In this document: positions 49,331 to 59,458 of the stretch, in pieces
Layout of the letters: each line of letters begins with the position of its first letter
How positions within the stretch are numbered: position 1 is the stretch's first letter
Translations under genes and position numbers: made by a program
Origin: Pterois miles
Lineage: Eukaryota; Chordata; Actinopteri; Perciformes; Scorpaenidae
Assembly: GCA_947000775.1 (NCBI GenBank)
Contig: CAMQGK010000514.1
Span: forward strand, 1,978,501 to 2,042,500
Direction: 5' to 3'
DNA length: 64,000 nucleotides
The notes under the pieces: generated by a model
What the model saw: the letters and a program-made list of their open reading frames with translations, nothing else
Told to the model about the DNA's origin: nothing
The model's database searches: none

Positions 49331-49408
49331 TCAGCGGGACGGACACGTGTCGGGTCTCCTGACGTCCGCGGCGCCGCACACCTCCACGGGGTCGGGGTAA
49401 GGGTCGAC
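49331..49408 (-). CDS. arrdc3: arrdc3 exon 8 (C-terminus)
   Basis: 78 bp after acceptor CCCCTCAG. It encodes VDPYPDPVEVCGAADVRR and PDTCPSR, then TGA. The frame and the ending PDTCPSR match the human IDPNPD...RPSCPSR tail, which identifies this as the true last exon although it lies 1.9 kb beyond exon 7. Confidence 0.93.
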   Translation of the reverse strand, partial: VDPYPDPVEVCGAADVRRPDTCPSR

Positions 49409-51890
49409 CTGAGGGGAGGGGCCACGGAGAGAGAGACCGCCATCTTTACAGGCTGCCTTTCAACATTGGCAAATGCTAAACGCAACTCAAAGATGTCCAC
49501 TTAGAAATCTGTTTATCAGCTCTCATGCAGATTTGGTTAGCTTAGCTTAGCACAAAGACTGGAAACAAGGGGAACCATCTAGTTTGGCTCTGTGCAAACA
49601 AAACAAAACCCACAACAAATACGCCTGTACACCTCACTTATCCTGCATACTCTTTTCCTACATCTTCACTGGATATTTTGTATATTTACTCTTTTACTGC
49701 AACTTAACTGGATATTTTATATACTCATTACATTTTAACTGGATATTTTGTATAATTTCTATACACTTTTCCTACATCTTGACTGATATTGTGTATACTC
49801 TTTTCCTACAAATTAACTGGATATTGTGCATATTTTGTATATTCTTTTCATACATCTTGACTGGATATTATGTATGTTTTCTATGCTCTTTTCCTACATC
49901 TTAACTGGATATTGTGTATGTTTTCTATGCTCTTTTCCTACATCTTAACTGGATATTGTGTATGTTTTCTATGCTCTTTTCCTGCATCTTAACTGGATAT
50001 TGTGTATGTTTTCTATGCTCTTTTCATACATCTTAACTGGATATTGTGTATGTTTTCTATGCTCTTTTCCTGCATCTTAACTGGATATTATGTATGTTTT
50101 CTATGCTCTTTTCCTACATCTTGACTGGATATTATATATGTTTTCTATGCTCTTTTCCTACATCTTAACTGGATATTATATATGTTTTCTATGCTCTTTT
50201 CCTACATCTTAACTGGATATTGTGCATATTTTGAATATTCTTTTCCTACATCTTAACTGGATATTGTGTATGTTTTCTATGCTCTTTTCATACATCTTGA
50301 CTGGATATTATGTATGTTTTCTATGCTCTTTTCCTACATCTTAACTGGATATTGTGTATGTTTTCTATGCTCTTTTCCTACATCTTAACTGGATATTGTG
50401 TATGTTTTCTATGCTCTTTTCCTACATCTTAACTGGATATTGTGTATGTTTTCTATGCTCTTTTCCTACATCTTAACTGGATATTGTGTATGTTTTTTAT
50501 GCTCTTTTCCTGCATCTTAACTGGATATTATGTATGTTTTCTATGCTCTTTTCCTACATCTTGACTGGATATTATATATGTTTTCTATGCTCTTTTCCTA
50601 CATCTTAACTGGATATTATATATGTTTTCTATGCTCTTTTCCTACATCTTAACTGGATATTGTGCATATTTTGAATATTCTTTTCCTACATCTTAACTGG
50701 ATATTGTGTATGTTTTCTATGCTCTTTTCATACATCTTGACTGGATATTATGTATGTTTTCTATGCTCTTTTCCTACATCTTAACTGGATATTGTGTATG
50801 TTTTCTATGCTCTTTTCCTACATCTTAACTGGATATTGTGTATGTTTTCTATGCTCTTTTCCTGCATCTTAACTGGATATTGTGTATGTTTTCTATGCTC
50901 TTTTCCTACATCTTAACTGGATATTGTGTATGTTTTTTATGCTCTTTTCCTGCATCTTAACTGGATATTGTGTATGTTTTCTATGCTCTTTTCCTACATC
51001 TTAACTGGATATTGTGTATGTTTTTTATGCTCTTTTCCTGCATCTTAACTGGATATTGTGTATGTTTTCTATGCTCTTTTCCTACATCTTAACTGGATAT
51101 TGTGTATGTTTTCTATGCTCTTTTCCTGCATCTTAACTGGATATTGTGTATGTTTTCTATGCTCTTTTCCTACATCTTAACTGGATATTGTGTATGTTTT
51201 TTATGCTCTTTTCCTGCATCTTAACTGGATATTATGTATGCTTTCTATGCTCTTTTCCTACATCTTGACTGTAGGTTTTCTCTTTTACAGTGTGTGACAG
51301 TGTGTTTGTGGTGTTTTATTTGAGTGGGTATGTGAGTGTACCTCAGCGTAGAGTGGTGGAGGCAGATATCTGAACTCTGTGATGTATGTCAGCAGAGAGC
51401 CCTGGTCCTCTCCATCGCTGTCAGACCTATCACAGCCGTGCAGACAATCCCGCCGGTGAGACTCTGATATCGCCAGATCGCTGTAACTTGGCGGAGCTGC
51501 AATAAACAACCAGCGTTAGAGACGGAGGTGCAGCAGGCGATCACAGATCGTAGAGAATGTGCCTCCGTCGACCGCTCCTACCCTCAGGTCTCTCAGACCA
51601 GCGCAAAGTGCTGCAGTTACTGCTGATGCTGGAGGTGCGGGTGGCGCAGGCGTGCAGCGGTATGGTCCCGATCACCAACGGCAACGACAGAGACAAGTTC
51701 AAGCCGCCGGGAACATCCACGTACACCTGCAGGCACACGGGGTGTGTTGGGAAAAACACGAAACAGGGAAGAACATCTTGGTCTTAGTGGGAACCAGTTG
51801 GACCAGTTCATGTCAGGCCCTGAGCTGACGGAGTATTTTCATGTAAGTGTGATCTACGCCGTCTTAAACGACCTGTTGCACTCACTTAGA

Positions 51891-51928
<38 letters not shown>

Positions 51929-51984
51929 CTGCACTTTATTTAGAAAATAATAATAATAATAATGATAATAATAAATAATGATAC

Positions 51985-52023
<39 letters not shown>

Positions 52024-52275
52024 TAATAACAACAACAATAATAATGATACTAATAACAAATACTAATACCACACTCACTTAGATCCCTGCACTTTATTTA
52101 GAAAAAATAATAATAATAATAATAATAATAATGATACAATAATGATACAATAATAATAATAATAATAATAAATAATAATAATAATAATAATAACAATAAT
52201 AATAATAACAATAAGAATAATAATACTAATAACAAATCTAATACCACCTCCTTAGTCCCTGCACTTTATTTAGAA

Positions 52276-52328
<53 letters not shown>

Positions 52329-54488
52329 TAATAATAATAATAATAATAACAATAAGAATAATAATACTAATAACGAATACTAATACCACACTCACTTAGA
52401 TCCCTGTACTTTATTTATAAAATAATACTAATAATAATAATAATAATACCATACTCACTTAGATCCCTGCACTTTATTTATGTTATCCTCCTATTTATAA
52501 TAATAATAATAATAATAATACCAGACTTTGGAACACTAAGCAACTGCTGCCTGATAATATTTTTTTTTAATGTTCCTGTTTATTTATTTAACAAAGTTAT
52601 TTTTTAGTGTTTTTGTTTTTCGTGTCATGAGAAAATTATTAGTAGGAATTCTTGATTTACTTGTTACTTGTTTACTGGTTATTGTTTACTTGTATGTAGG
52701 TTACTCATAGTTTTTACAGTGTTATTAGCAGGTTATTAGCAGTTTTCTGTTTCTATTACTATTCTGTACTATTACTAGTACTATTACTATTACTGTAAGG
52801 GGCAGGCTTATTACGTAAGAACTTGGGTTAGGATGCGGGGGACCCGGGTTCAAATCCCCCATGGACCAAGAACAACTGGTTGCTGGGGGGGTGCCAGTTT
52901 ACCTCTTGGGCACTGCCGAGGTGCCCCTGAGAAAGGCAACAAAACCCCAAATCTTGGCGCTTATCAGGAGCGCCCCCCCTCTGCCTGCAGTTATGTATGT
53001 GTGAACAACAGGGTAAACTGATTTCCCACTGTGGGCTAATAAAGGAATATCTTTCTTTCTTCTTTCTTCTAGCATGCTATTAGCAGGTTATTACTAATTT
53101 TAAGGGTGTTTTTAGTAGGTTATTAATAGGATCTGAGTACTTCTAATTTTCCATGTACCACAGTCTACACATGGCGGCTTCCAGTCTGGACAGAGACCAG
53201 GACTCACCACGAGGGCGTACTCCACCCTGATGATGGGACAGTCCAGGATGGAGGGGGACACCGGGGGGATCTTCAGCAGTTTTCCCTCCCAGCTTTGGCT
53301 CTTCCCCTGCGGCAGAGGGTCTCCTCTCAGATTGGACACCAGCTGCTGGATCTGCTTGCCTTTGCCCTTGGCGAAGAAGGTCTGGGTCTGGTACAGAGCG
53401 GCCTTGGGCACCACGACCCGGGATGAACAGTTCTCCACCTCTGCGAAGATTTGGATCGACTCGCCTTGGAGAGAAGGGAGAAGAGATCAGTCTGTCGGAC
53501 TGAGAGAGAAGTGAAATAAGTGAAGGCTCTCGGGAGTGAAGAGGAAGAAGAAGAGCTGCAGGACCGAGGAAGGTCGCCTCACCTGGTGTGTAGCCCTTTC
53601 GCTCGATCTTGGCACTGAGGGAGATCGGACCCGAAGCACAGAACCAGCAGCACAGCGTCTTCTCCTTTGTACCAGCCTGAGGAGCCTGAAGCAAAACCAT
53701 CACGTCGACAACATCACAGCAACTCCTGCTACCAAAGACCGAGTCCACCACTACGGCTGCAGCCGGTTAGCTTAGCTTAGCATAAAGACTGGAACCAGGG
53801 GGAAACAGCTAGCATGGCTCTGCCCAATGGGAACAAATCCCTCCTACAAGAAATAGTACTAATACTACACTGTAAACTACTCTGAAACAAGAAAAAGTAC
53901 TAATACTACACTGTAAACTACTCTGATACAAGAAAAAGTCTAATACTACACTGTAGACTACTCTGATACAAGAAAAAGTACTAATACTACACTGTAAACT
54001 ACTCTGATACAAGAAAAAGTACTAATACTACACTGTAAACTACTCTGAAACAAGAAAAAGTACTAATACTACACTGTAAACTACTCTGAAACAAGAAAAA
54101 GTACTAATACTACACTGTAAACTACTCTGATACAAGAAAAAGTACTAATACTACACTGTAAACTACTCTGATACAAGAAAAAGTACTAATACTACACTGT
54201 AAACTACTCTGATACAAGAAAAAGTACTAATACTACACTGTGAACTACTCTGATACAAGTTAAAGTACTAATACCACACCGTAAAATACACTGATACAAA
54301 TAAAAAGTACTAATACCACACTGTAAACGACTCTGATACAAGAAAAAGTACTAATACCACACCATATAAATACACTGATACAAGAAAAAGTACTAATACC
54401 ACACTGTTACAAATAAAAATATCTGAAGTATGTATATACAGTATATACTGTGTGTGTATACATATACTGTATATGTACATATATATGT

Positions 54489-54530
<42 letters not shown>

Positions 54531-57500
54531 GTACATAGATAAATACATATTGATACCACTGCTACAGCTGGTTAGCATAGCCTAGCATAAAGACTGGAAA
54601 CAGAAACTTTTTATTTTCTGTTTATTTTTCATGGATAAAATGTTCACAGTATTTGTTAAAATCACTGTATTTGATAAAGGTGAAATATATAATAGCAGAG
54701 AGGGTGTGGCCGACGTCGTATACTACAGATTTATTGGTACCGATCGTATCACGGTTGCCTCGGTAACCTCACCAGCAGCAGCGGCGTGTTGATGTCGATG
54801 TGCTCGAACACAATGAACTCTTTCTTCACTTTGACCGGCAGCAGCCACGGACGGTGCAGCTCGGCCTTCACCCAGTACCGCACGCTGCCGTGCTTCCCCT
54901 CGAACGAAGTGGCCAGAGCCCTGGCAGGGAAACACAGTATCATCAGTACTACTGTGGCTGTGCACTGTTAAAGGGTATCTGGGTATCATCAGTAAAAGTA
55001 CTCATTGTGCAGGAAAATGTACTTAAAAGAACCACATCTCATGGAGAAAAAGTATAAAGTAGCATTAAAGGATATACTCAAGTAAAGTCACAAGTTGTTC
55101 TCAGTAATTGTACTGTACTTCGTTAGTACTCACATCTGAGGCAGGTTGAAGCTGAAGGCGAACTCGTGTAATCCGGCGTGCAGAACTGTCAGACCTTCCT
55201 CTGGACACTCGTCATCTGAAAGACAACGACAGTCCAGTCAGCACACTATCACTCCACCTCCCAGCATCCACGTACTGCTAGAGGCCTGTCAGGATACAAC
55301 AAAAACTACACGTACTGCTAGAGGCCTGTCAGGATACAACAAAAACTACACGTACTGCTAGAGGCCTGTCAGGATACAACAAAAACTACACGTACTGCTA
55401 GAGGCCTGTCAGGATACAACAAAAACTACACGTACTGCTAGAGGCCTGTCAGGATACAACAAAAACTACACGTCTGCTAGAGGCCTGTCAGGATACAAAA
55501 AAACTACACGTCTGCTAGAGGCCTGTCAGGATACAACAAAAACTACACGTACTGCTCGAGGCCTGTAGGATACAACAAAAACTACACGTACTGCTAGAGG
55601 CCTGTCAGGATACAACAAAAACTACACGTCTGCTAGAGGCCTGTCAGGATACAACAAAAACTACACGTACTGCTAGAGGCCTGTCAGGATACAACAAAAA
55701 CTACACGTACTGCTAGAGGCCTGTCAGGATACAACAAAAACTACACGTACTGCTAGAGGCCTGTCAGGATACAACAAAAACTACACGTACTGCTAGAGGC
55801 CTGTCAGGATACAACAAAAACTACACGTACTGCTAGAGGCCTGTCAGGATACAACAAAAACTACCACCCACTCCACCTCCCTCCACCTCCTCCTCCATCT
55901 CCTCCACCTCCCTCACTTACTCCTCTCAGAGCTGGTTTGTCAGTAAAAAATATCTATCTGTTTGTGTTCATGTGCATGTGTGTGTGTGTTACTGTGTTGT
56001 GTATCTGTTCCTGTCAGTGTGTGTGTGTGTGTGTGTTACTGTGTTGTGTATCTGTTCCTGTCAGTGTGTGTGTGTGTGTGTGTTGCTGTGTTGTGTATCT
56101 GTTCCTGTCAGTGTGTGTGTGGTGTGTGTTGCTGTGTTGTATATCTGTTCCTGTCAGTGTGTGTGTGGTGTGTGTTGCTGTGTTGTGTATCTGTTCCTGT
56201 CAGTGTGTGTGTGGTGTGTGTTGCTGTGTTGTATATCTGTTGCTGTCAGTGTGTGTGTGGTGTGTGTTGCTGTGTTGTATATCTGTTGCTGTCAGTGTGT
56301 GTGTGGTGTGTGTTGCTGTGTTGTGTATCCGTTCCTGTCAGTGTGTGTGTGGCGGTGAGCAGCCAGCAGGAGTAGACCGGTATGAACCAGACTGATCAGC
56401 TTCCTTCAGCTGGAAACTCTAACTGCATCGCAGCTCGCCGCCCCATTGGACGAGAGCGTGACACATATCGTGGCCCGCGTTCTGATTGGTCGGCCTTGAC
56501 AAGCCCCTGCCCACATCAGCAACAGCCATGTGGTGTGTTGCAGCAGAGGAGGAGGAGGAGGAGGACTAACAGGTAGACCTGAACGTCTCCCACAAACTCT
56601 TTAAATGATGACAGGAAATAAACGGTTAACATCCAGAACATTTTATTCCCATTTAAACACCACATACACAGAAAATATCACAGTTTAGTACTAATAAGTA
56701 CTCACACTTCTCTCTTACACTTGTTTATGAACTCTGTTACAGTAAAAGTACAAGTACCACACTGTAAAATTACTCTGTTACTACACTGTAAAATTACTGT
56801 TACAAGTAAAAAATACTCTGTCACAATGAACATACTAATACCACACTGTACACAGTACAGTAAAAATATTCTGTCACCACACTGGAAAAATACTTTGTTA
56901 CAATAAAAGTACTAATACCACACTGAAAACATACTTTTACAGTAAAAGTATTAGTACCATAAGGTAAAATACTCTGTTAGCAGTAAAAGTATTAATACCA
57001 CATTGTAAACATACTATGTTACGAATAAAATTACTACTACCACACAGTAAAAATACTCTCTTACAGTAAAAGTGCTGCTTTGAAAATGTTCCTTCAGTAA
57101 AAGTATGACAGTACAGTCAGTAAAATGTAGTTAAAGTATTAAAACTGTGACTGTTGTAGTATTATTCAGCATATTCTACCATTAGATTAGTATTACTCTG
57201 CATTAATGCTGAATCAGGATTTTACTGCTGTAGTTGGTTATTAGTTTTTATTTTTTATGTTTTATTTACACTGAAAGATGTTTGAGACCACACGACACGA
57301 CGTGTTGCGTTCAAAGTAAAGTCAGAAAGTCCGACTAATAAAAACAACAAACACAACGTTCTGCATCTGAGATGAAATACCTCTCCACGCCAGCAGGGGG
57401 CGGTAGTCTGCAACGGGAAGACCGAGGACGGCGGATGTACGATGTTATCAAACGTAAATGAAGCAAAGCGCCATTTCAACCACTTAGCTTCATTCCAGAT

Positions 57501-59458
57501 GTTCGTGTCGCTGTGAAGATGATGATCAGTTTCTTTTGTCTCTGCTGATTTTTTTTTTATTTTTATCTCTGACTGCTGATTGGACAAAACCAGACATCTG
57601 AAGACGCCACGTTGGCGCTTTAGGGAACGTTACAAAACAAACGATGCATCAAAAAGAAAATCGTTAATGAAAAGAATCGTTAGTCGCTGTCCGAATGTGA
57701 ACAAGCCAATACGATGAAGATATCTACAATTTAAATACAGTTAAAATAACATCGGAAGCTGCGTAACTTAAGTAAGAAGTTACTTCCAGTGTTATTTTAT
57801 CTAAACCAACCGTAACCTCACCAATTTTCCTAAATCTAAGTAGTTTTTGTAGTTTTTTTCACGTAACTTCAGTACTTACGTTATGCCACTTCTGGTTATT
57901 TTTACCCAAACCTCGATCTTTTTACGAAAGCTAACCAACTGTTTTTTGTCACGTAACTTCCATACTTTACTTACTTAAGTTAAGTTACTGTTTCCAGTTG
58001 TGGTGCTAAGCTAAGCTAACTGACCGGAGCCTTGTTATTTTTTATTTTATTTATGTATTTCATATATTTATTTATAGAGAAACTATGCTCTGTACCAAAA
58101 GATGACATCATGATGTAAAAACAGACACATACTTAAAATCCAAAGAAAAAAATGTATTATTATTATTATTAATATTATTATTATTACTATTATTGTTACT
58201 GATGTCATCATTTCACTTCTTCTTGACCCCGACATCCATCCATCCATCCATTGTTGAATTAACCAAAACACAAACAGGAAGTACGGTCGGTAAATAATAA
58301 ATAAATAAATAGATAAATAAATAGATGGCTAATACATAAATAAATATCTAGATAGATGAGTGAATGAATAAATAAGTAAATAAATAAATAGTTAGATAAA
58401 TAGATAACTAAAGTCCTCCTCAGAAACGAGTCCGTGTTCTTTAAACGTGTCTCACAGTGGTCCAGGTAGTACTAGTAGTACCGGCAGTACTGGTAGTAGT
58501 ACCGGCAGTACTGGTACTACTGGGACTACACCAGTATAACGGTGTCCGTTTACGTCCAACTGTCCTCTCGCTCGTTTGCATCGTGTTTTACAAGTAAAAC
58601 AGAGGAACACAGGTGGAGGAAGAGGATCAACCAGCAGCTGCTCTGTTATTCTACACAGAGTCAGCCGGGTCCTCCTTCCTCCTCCTCCTCCTCCTCCTCC
58701 TCCTCCTCCTCCTCCTCCTCCTCCCTCTCTGGCAGTTTCTGAACAGGTTTGAACCGCTTCTAACAAAGGGAGTAGCCTGGTCGAGCGTTGCTTCAGGATG
58801 TCATCAGTAAAAATGTTTATTCCCCTTCACTTTGACTAAATGTTGCACAAAACAGCGTCGGCTTGTTTTCGCGTCTTTCCTTTGACGCGATTTCAGAAAC
58901 CAGCTGCAACTTTTCCCGCTGCGCCAAACCGACCTGTGAAGATGTCAGCGCGTCTCAGTAAACCTTTAAATCGGGTTAAAACATCGTTTTATGGGCGCAG
59001 CCCGGTTTGATTTAACGATTCCTGCGTCAGCTTGAAGTGCGTAAAAGAGCGCATCAGCTGTTGCATCAGCACCACACTGGCGCTGATGGATGTTTTGCGG
59101 CTCTGTGGTTTGTTGTCTGAATTAATAAAGTTTTTTTCTCAGAAACTTTGCACACATGCGGACGGTGAGTCTGCTTACCTCTCTCCTCTCCTATCAAGGT
59201 GTCGTAGTGGTGCAAGTATTCCACCTCCTCGGTGTAGTTCTGGGTGTAAGCCGTGTTGGCTCCGGCGTTCCTCGACTCAGTCCACCGGACCTTAGCGACT
59301 CCTCTCGCGGTTATGTCCAGGCTCTTCACCCGCACATCCCCGGTCACCTCCACCACCACCCGGCCCGACACCAGGTCCCCACCGGAGAACGCCGGCAGGT
59401 TGTTCTCATTCAGGCTGTCAAAATAGACCGCCAAGGCCCTCACTTTGCCCAGCACCAT
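49331..59458 (-). CDS. arrdc3: arrdc3, complete alpha-arrestin gene, 8 coding exons
   Basis: Join on the - strand: 59,458-59,179; 55,215-55,134; 54,920-54,773; 53,685-53,583; 53,464-53,208; 51,726-51,582; 51,496-51,342; 49,408-49,331. All introns are GT-AG and phases agree. The total is 1,248 nt, 415 residues, against 414 in human ARRDC3. The product is a membrane- and endosome-associated alpha-arrestin adaptor. The N-terminal arrestin fold begins MVLGKVRALAVYFDSLN, with WTESRNAGANTAYTQNYTEE and TSFEGKHGSVRYWVKAELHR. The C-terminal fold has LSAKIERKGYTPGESI, ENCSSRVVVPKAALYQTQTF and LPLVIGTIPLH. The tail carries two PPxY motifs, PPSY and PPLY, that bind WW domains of NEDD4-family ligases; the family is known for receptor ubiquitination and trafficking, including beta-adrenergic receptors and metabolic control. 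The start codon sits in CACCATGG. No frameshift or lost motif was seen. ARRDC2 is less similar. Confidence 0.95.
49535..49598 (+). repeat. GGTTAGCTTAGCTTAGC dispersed repeat, copy in arrdc3 intron 7
   Basis: GGTTAGCTTAGCTTAGCACA and AAGACTGGAAACAAGGGGAA match copies at 53,765 and 54,570. A reversed copy is at 57,998-58,030. All four are in arrdc3 introns. Confidence 0.75.
49650..51275 (+). repeat. 44 bp minisatellite in arrdc3 intron 7, ~37 copies
   Basis: The unit is TTTTCCTACATCTTAACTGG followed by ATATTGTGTATGTTTTCTAT and GCTC. Variants (GCATATTTTGAATATTC at 50,224 and 50,664; ATTATATATG pairs) recur 440 bp apart, showing a ten-unit higher-order duplication. The left end is degenerate. 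The array ends 67 bp before the exon 7 donor. Confidence 0.95.
51342..51496 (-). CDS. arrdc3: arrdc3 exon 7 (two PPxY motifs)
   Basis: 155 bp, beginning APPSYSDLAISESHRRD and ending FRYLPPPLYAE. The PPSY and PPLY motifs are the NEDD4-family WW-domain ligands. The donor GAG/GTACAC is not a strong consensus. Reading through it would give a short alternative tail, VHSHTHSNKTPQTHCHTL, before a stop at 51,285. Confidence 0.92.
51582..51726 (-). CDS. arrdc3: arrdc3 exon 6
   Basis: 145 bp. It encodes VYVDVPGGLNLSLSLPLVIG, TIPLHACATRTSSISSNCS and WSERPE. It is a few residues shorter than the human exon after the TSS-x-SS-x-C segment. Donor G/GTAGGA. Confidence 0.95.
51880..52530 (+). repeat. Compound minisatellite of CCCTGCACTTTATTTAGAAA and (AAT)n, 5 copies
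   Basis: In arrdc3 intron 5, ACTCACTTAGATCCCTGCAC plus TTTATTTAGAAAATA occurs five times (near 51,927, 52,085, 52,256, 52,403 and 52,464), each followed by an AAT/AAC run of variable length. A 31-A run (51,897-51,926) begins it. Confidence 0.9.
52800..53065 (+). mobile_element. tRNA-derived SINE, copy 2, with LINE-type tail
   Basis: Lies in arrdc3 intron 5, opposite to the gene. B box GGTTCAAATCC at 52,847-52,857; body GTGCCAGTTTACCTCTTGGG with CACTGCCGAGGTGCCCCTGA, shared with the SINE at 44.0 kb. The 3' end at 53,022-53,055, TTTCCCACTGTGGGCTAATA then AAGGAATATCTT, matches the LINE B tail, followed by a CTTT-rich run. Confidence 0.88.
53208..53464 (-). CDS. arrdc3: arrdc3 exon 5
   Basis: 257 bp. 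It encodes ESIQIFAEVENCSSRVVVPK, ALYQTQTFFAKGKGKQIQQL, then KIPPVSPSILDCPIIRVEY and ALV. Acceptor TCTCCAAG, donor GTG/GTGAGT. Confidence 0.95.
53583..53685 (-). CDS. arrdc3: arrdc3 exon 4
   Basis: 103 bp. It encodes APQAGTKEKTLCCWFCASGP and ISLSAKIERKGYTPG. Acceptor GCTTCAG, donor CCAG/GTGAGG. A longer open frame on the same strand reads through the introns on either side and should not be taken as one exon. Confidence 0.95.
53765..53828 (+). repeat. GGTTAGCTTAGCTTAGC dispersed repeat, copy in intron 3
   Basis: Contains GGTTAGCTTAGCTTAGCATA, AAGACTGGAACCAGGGGGAA and CAGCTAGCATGGCTC, the best preserved copy in this window. Confidence 0.75.
53845..54420 (+). repeat. 41 bp minisatellite in arrdc3 intron 3, ~14 copies
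   Basis: The unit is CTCTGATACAAGAAAAAGTA followed by CTAATACTACACTGTAAACTA. Copies are nearly perfect at the left and diverge towards 54,420. A diverged relative occurs at 56,705-57,100. Confidence 0.94.
54494..54523 (+). repeat. (CA)n(TA)n microsatellite in intron 3
   Basis: A short CA run flanked by TATATG repeats. Confidence 0.9.
54570..54605 (+). repeat. GGTTAGCATAGCCTAGC dispersed repeat, truncated copy
   Basis: Matches the copy at 53,765 through AAAGACTGGAAAC, including the preceding ACCACTGCTACAGCT context, then diverges. Confidence 0.65.
54773..54920 (-). CDS. arrdc3: arrdc3 exon 3
   Basis: 148 bp. It encodes ALATSFEGKHGSVRYWVK, AELHRPWLLPVKVKKEF and FEHIDINTPLLL, nearly identical to human ARRDC3. 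Acceptor CCTGCCAG, donor CTG/GTGAGG. Confidence 0.95.
55134..55215 (-). CDS. arrdc3: arrdc3 exon 2
   Basis: 82 bp between acceptor CTTTCAG and donor AT/GTGAGT. It encodes DDECPEEGLTVLHAGLHEF and FSFNLPQ, matching the human DDDNSEEG...HEYAFSFELPQ segment. The charged loop is the most divergent part. Confidence 0.93.
55262..55865 (+). repeat. 40 bp minisatellite in arrdc3 intron 1, ~15 copies
   Basis: The unit is ACAACAAAAACTACACGTAC followed by TGCTAGAGGCCTGTCAGGAT. Copies are nearly identical; a few lack TA of CGTACTG. It starts only 47 bp from the exon 2 acceptor. Confidence 0.96.
55975..56355 (+). repeat. GT-punctuated minisatellite in intron 1, 8 copies
   Basis: Units of about 46-50 bp, TTGCTGTGTTGTGTATCTGT then TCCTGTCAG, are separated by (GT)n. 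Left copies have pure GT runs; right copies have GTGTGTGTGGTGTGTG. Cys/Val-rich open frames in all three frames are by-products. Confidence 0.94.
56705..57100 (+). repeat. Diverged relatives of the 41 bp minisatellite
   Basis: Copies of AGTACTAATACCACACTGTA, AAATACTCTGTTACAGTAAA and similar recur irregularly. The ACTAATACCACACTGTAAA core is shared with the array at 53,845-54,420. Confidence 0.75.
57390..57403 (+). promoter_or_regulatory. CTCF-like core motif in arrdc3 intron 1
   Basis: CCAGCAGGGGGCGG matches the CTCF core CCASYAGRKGGCRS throughout, in a locally unique stretch. Motif match only. Confidence 0.5.
57585..57690 (+). repeat. Dispersed repeat shared with 63,178-63,260
   Basis: TTGGACAAAACCAGACATCT then GAAGACGCCACGTTGGC resembles GGACAAAACGAGACATTTAA and AGACGTCACCTTGGAC at 63,190. 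Such stretches are common in fish genomes. Confidence 0.5.
57691..58140. other. Intron 1 sequence, repeat fragment at 57,998-58,030
   Basis: Nothing coding is seen. The TGCTAAGCTAAGCTAACTGAC stretch is a reversed copy of the GGTTAGCTTAGC dispersed repeat. Confidence 0.5.
58150..58400 (+). repeat. (ATT)n and (AAAT/AGAT)n simple repeats
   Basis: An ATT run at 58,155-58,195, CATC repeats at 58,232-58,249 and interrupted AAAT/AGAT repeats at 58,290-58,405, all within arrdc3 intron 1. Confidence 0.85.
58460..58530 (+). repeat. Short GTAGTACCGGCAGTACTG repeats
   Basis: Three to four imperfect units of AGTACTGGTAGTAGTACCGG within about 70 bp. Confidence 0.7.
58676..58724 (+). repeat. (TCC)n microsatellite
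   Basis: About 16 TCC triplets, polyGly/Ser/Leu in open frames, in arrdc3 intron 1. Confidence 0.95.
59179..59458 (-). CDS. arrdc3: arrdc3 exon 1 (coding)
   Basis: The start codon ATG is in a strong CACCATGG context. The exon encodes residues 1-93, opening with MVLGKVRALAVYFDSL and ending YDTLIGEER plus one nt. Donor G/GTAAGC. Frame continuation beyond the donor (KQTHRPHV) is intronic. Confidence 0.95.

Noticed and set aside
49132..49500. 122-codon - strand open frame around arrdc3 exon 8
   Set aside because: It is in a different frame from the exon whose translation ends PDTCPSR; no similarity recognised.
51285..51341. Treating VHSHTHSNKTPQTHCHTL as the normal arrdc3 C-terminus
   Set aside because: A donor at 51,341 joins in phase to an exon at 49,408 that matches the conserved ARRDC3 ending; kept only as a possible isoform.
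53143..53751. 202-codon - strand open frame spanning arrdc3 exons 4 and 5
   Set aside because: It includes real exon sequence but also introns with clear GT-AG borders; treated as exons instead.
55937..56395. Cys/Val-rich open frames in three frames (up to 152 codons)
   Set aside because: GT-rich minisatellite; all three frames stay open together.
57255..57587. 110-codon - strand open frame in arrdc3 intron 1
   Set aside because: No recognisable domain, and it overlaps a CTCF-like motif and a dispersed repeat boundary.
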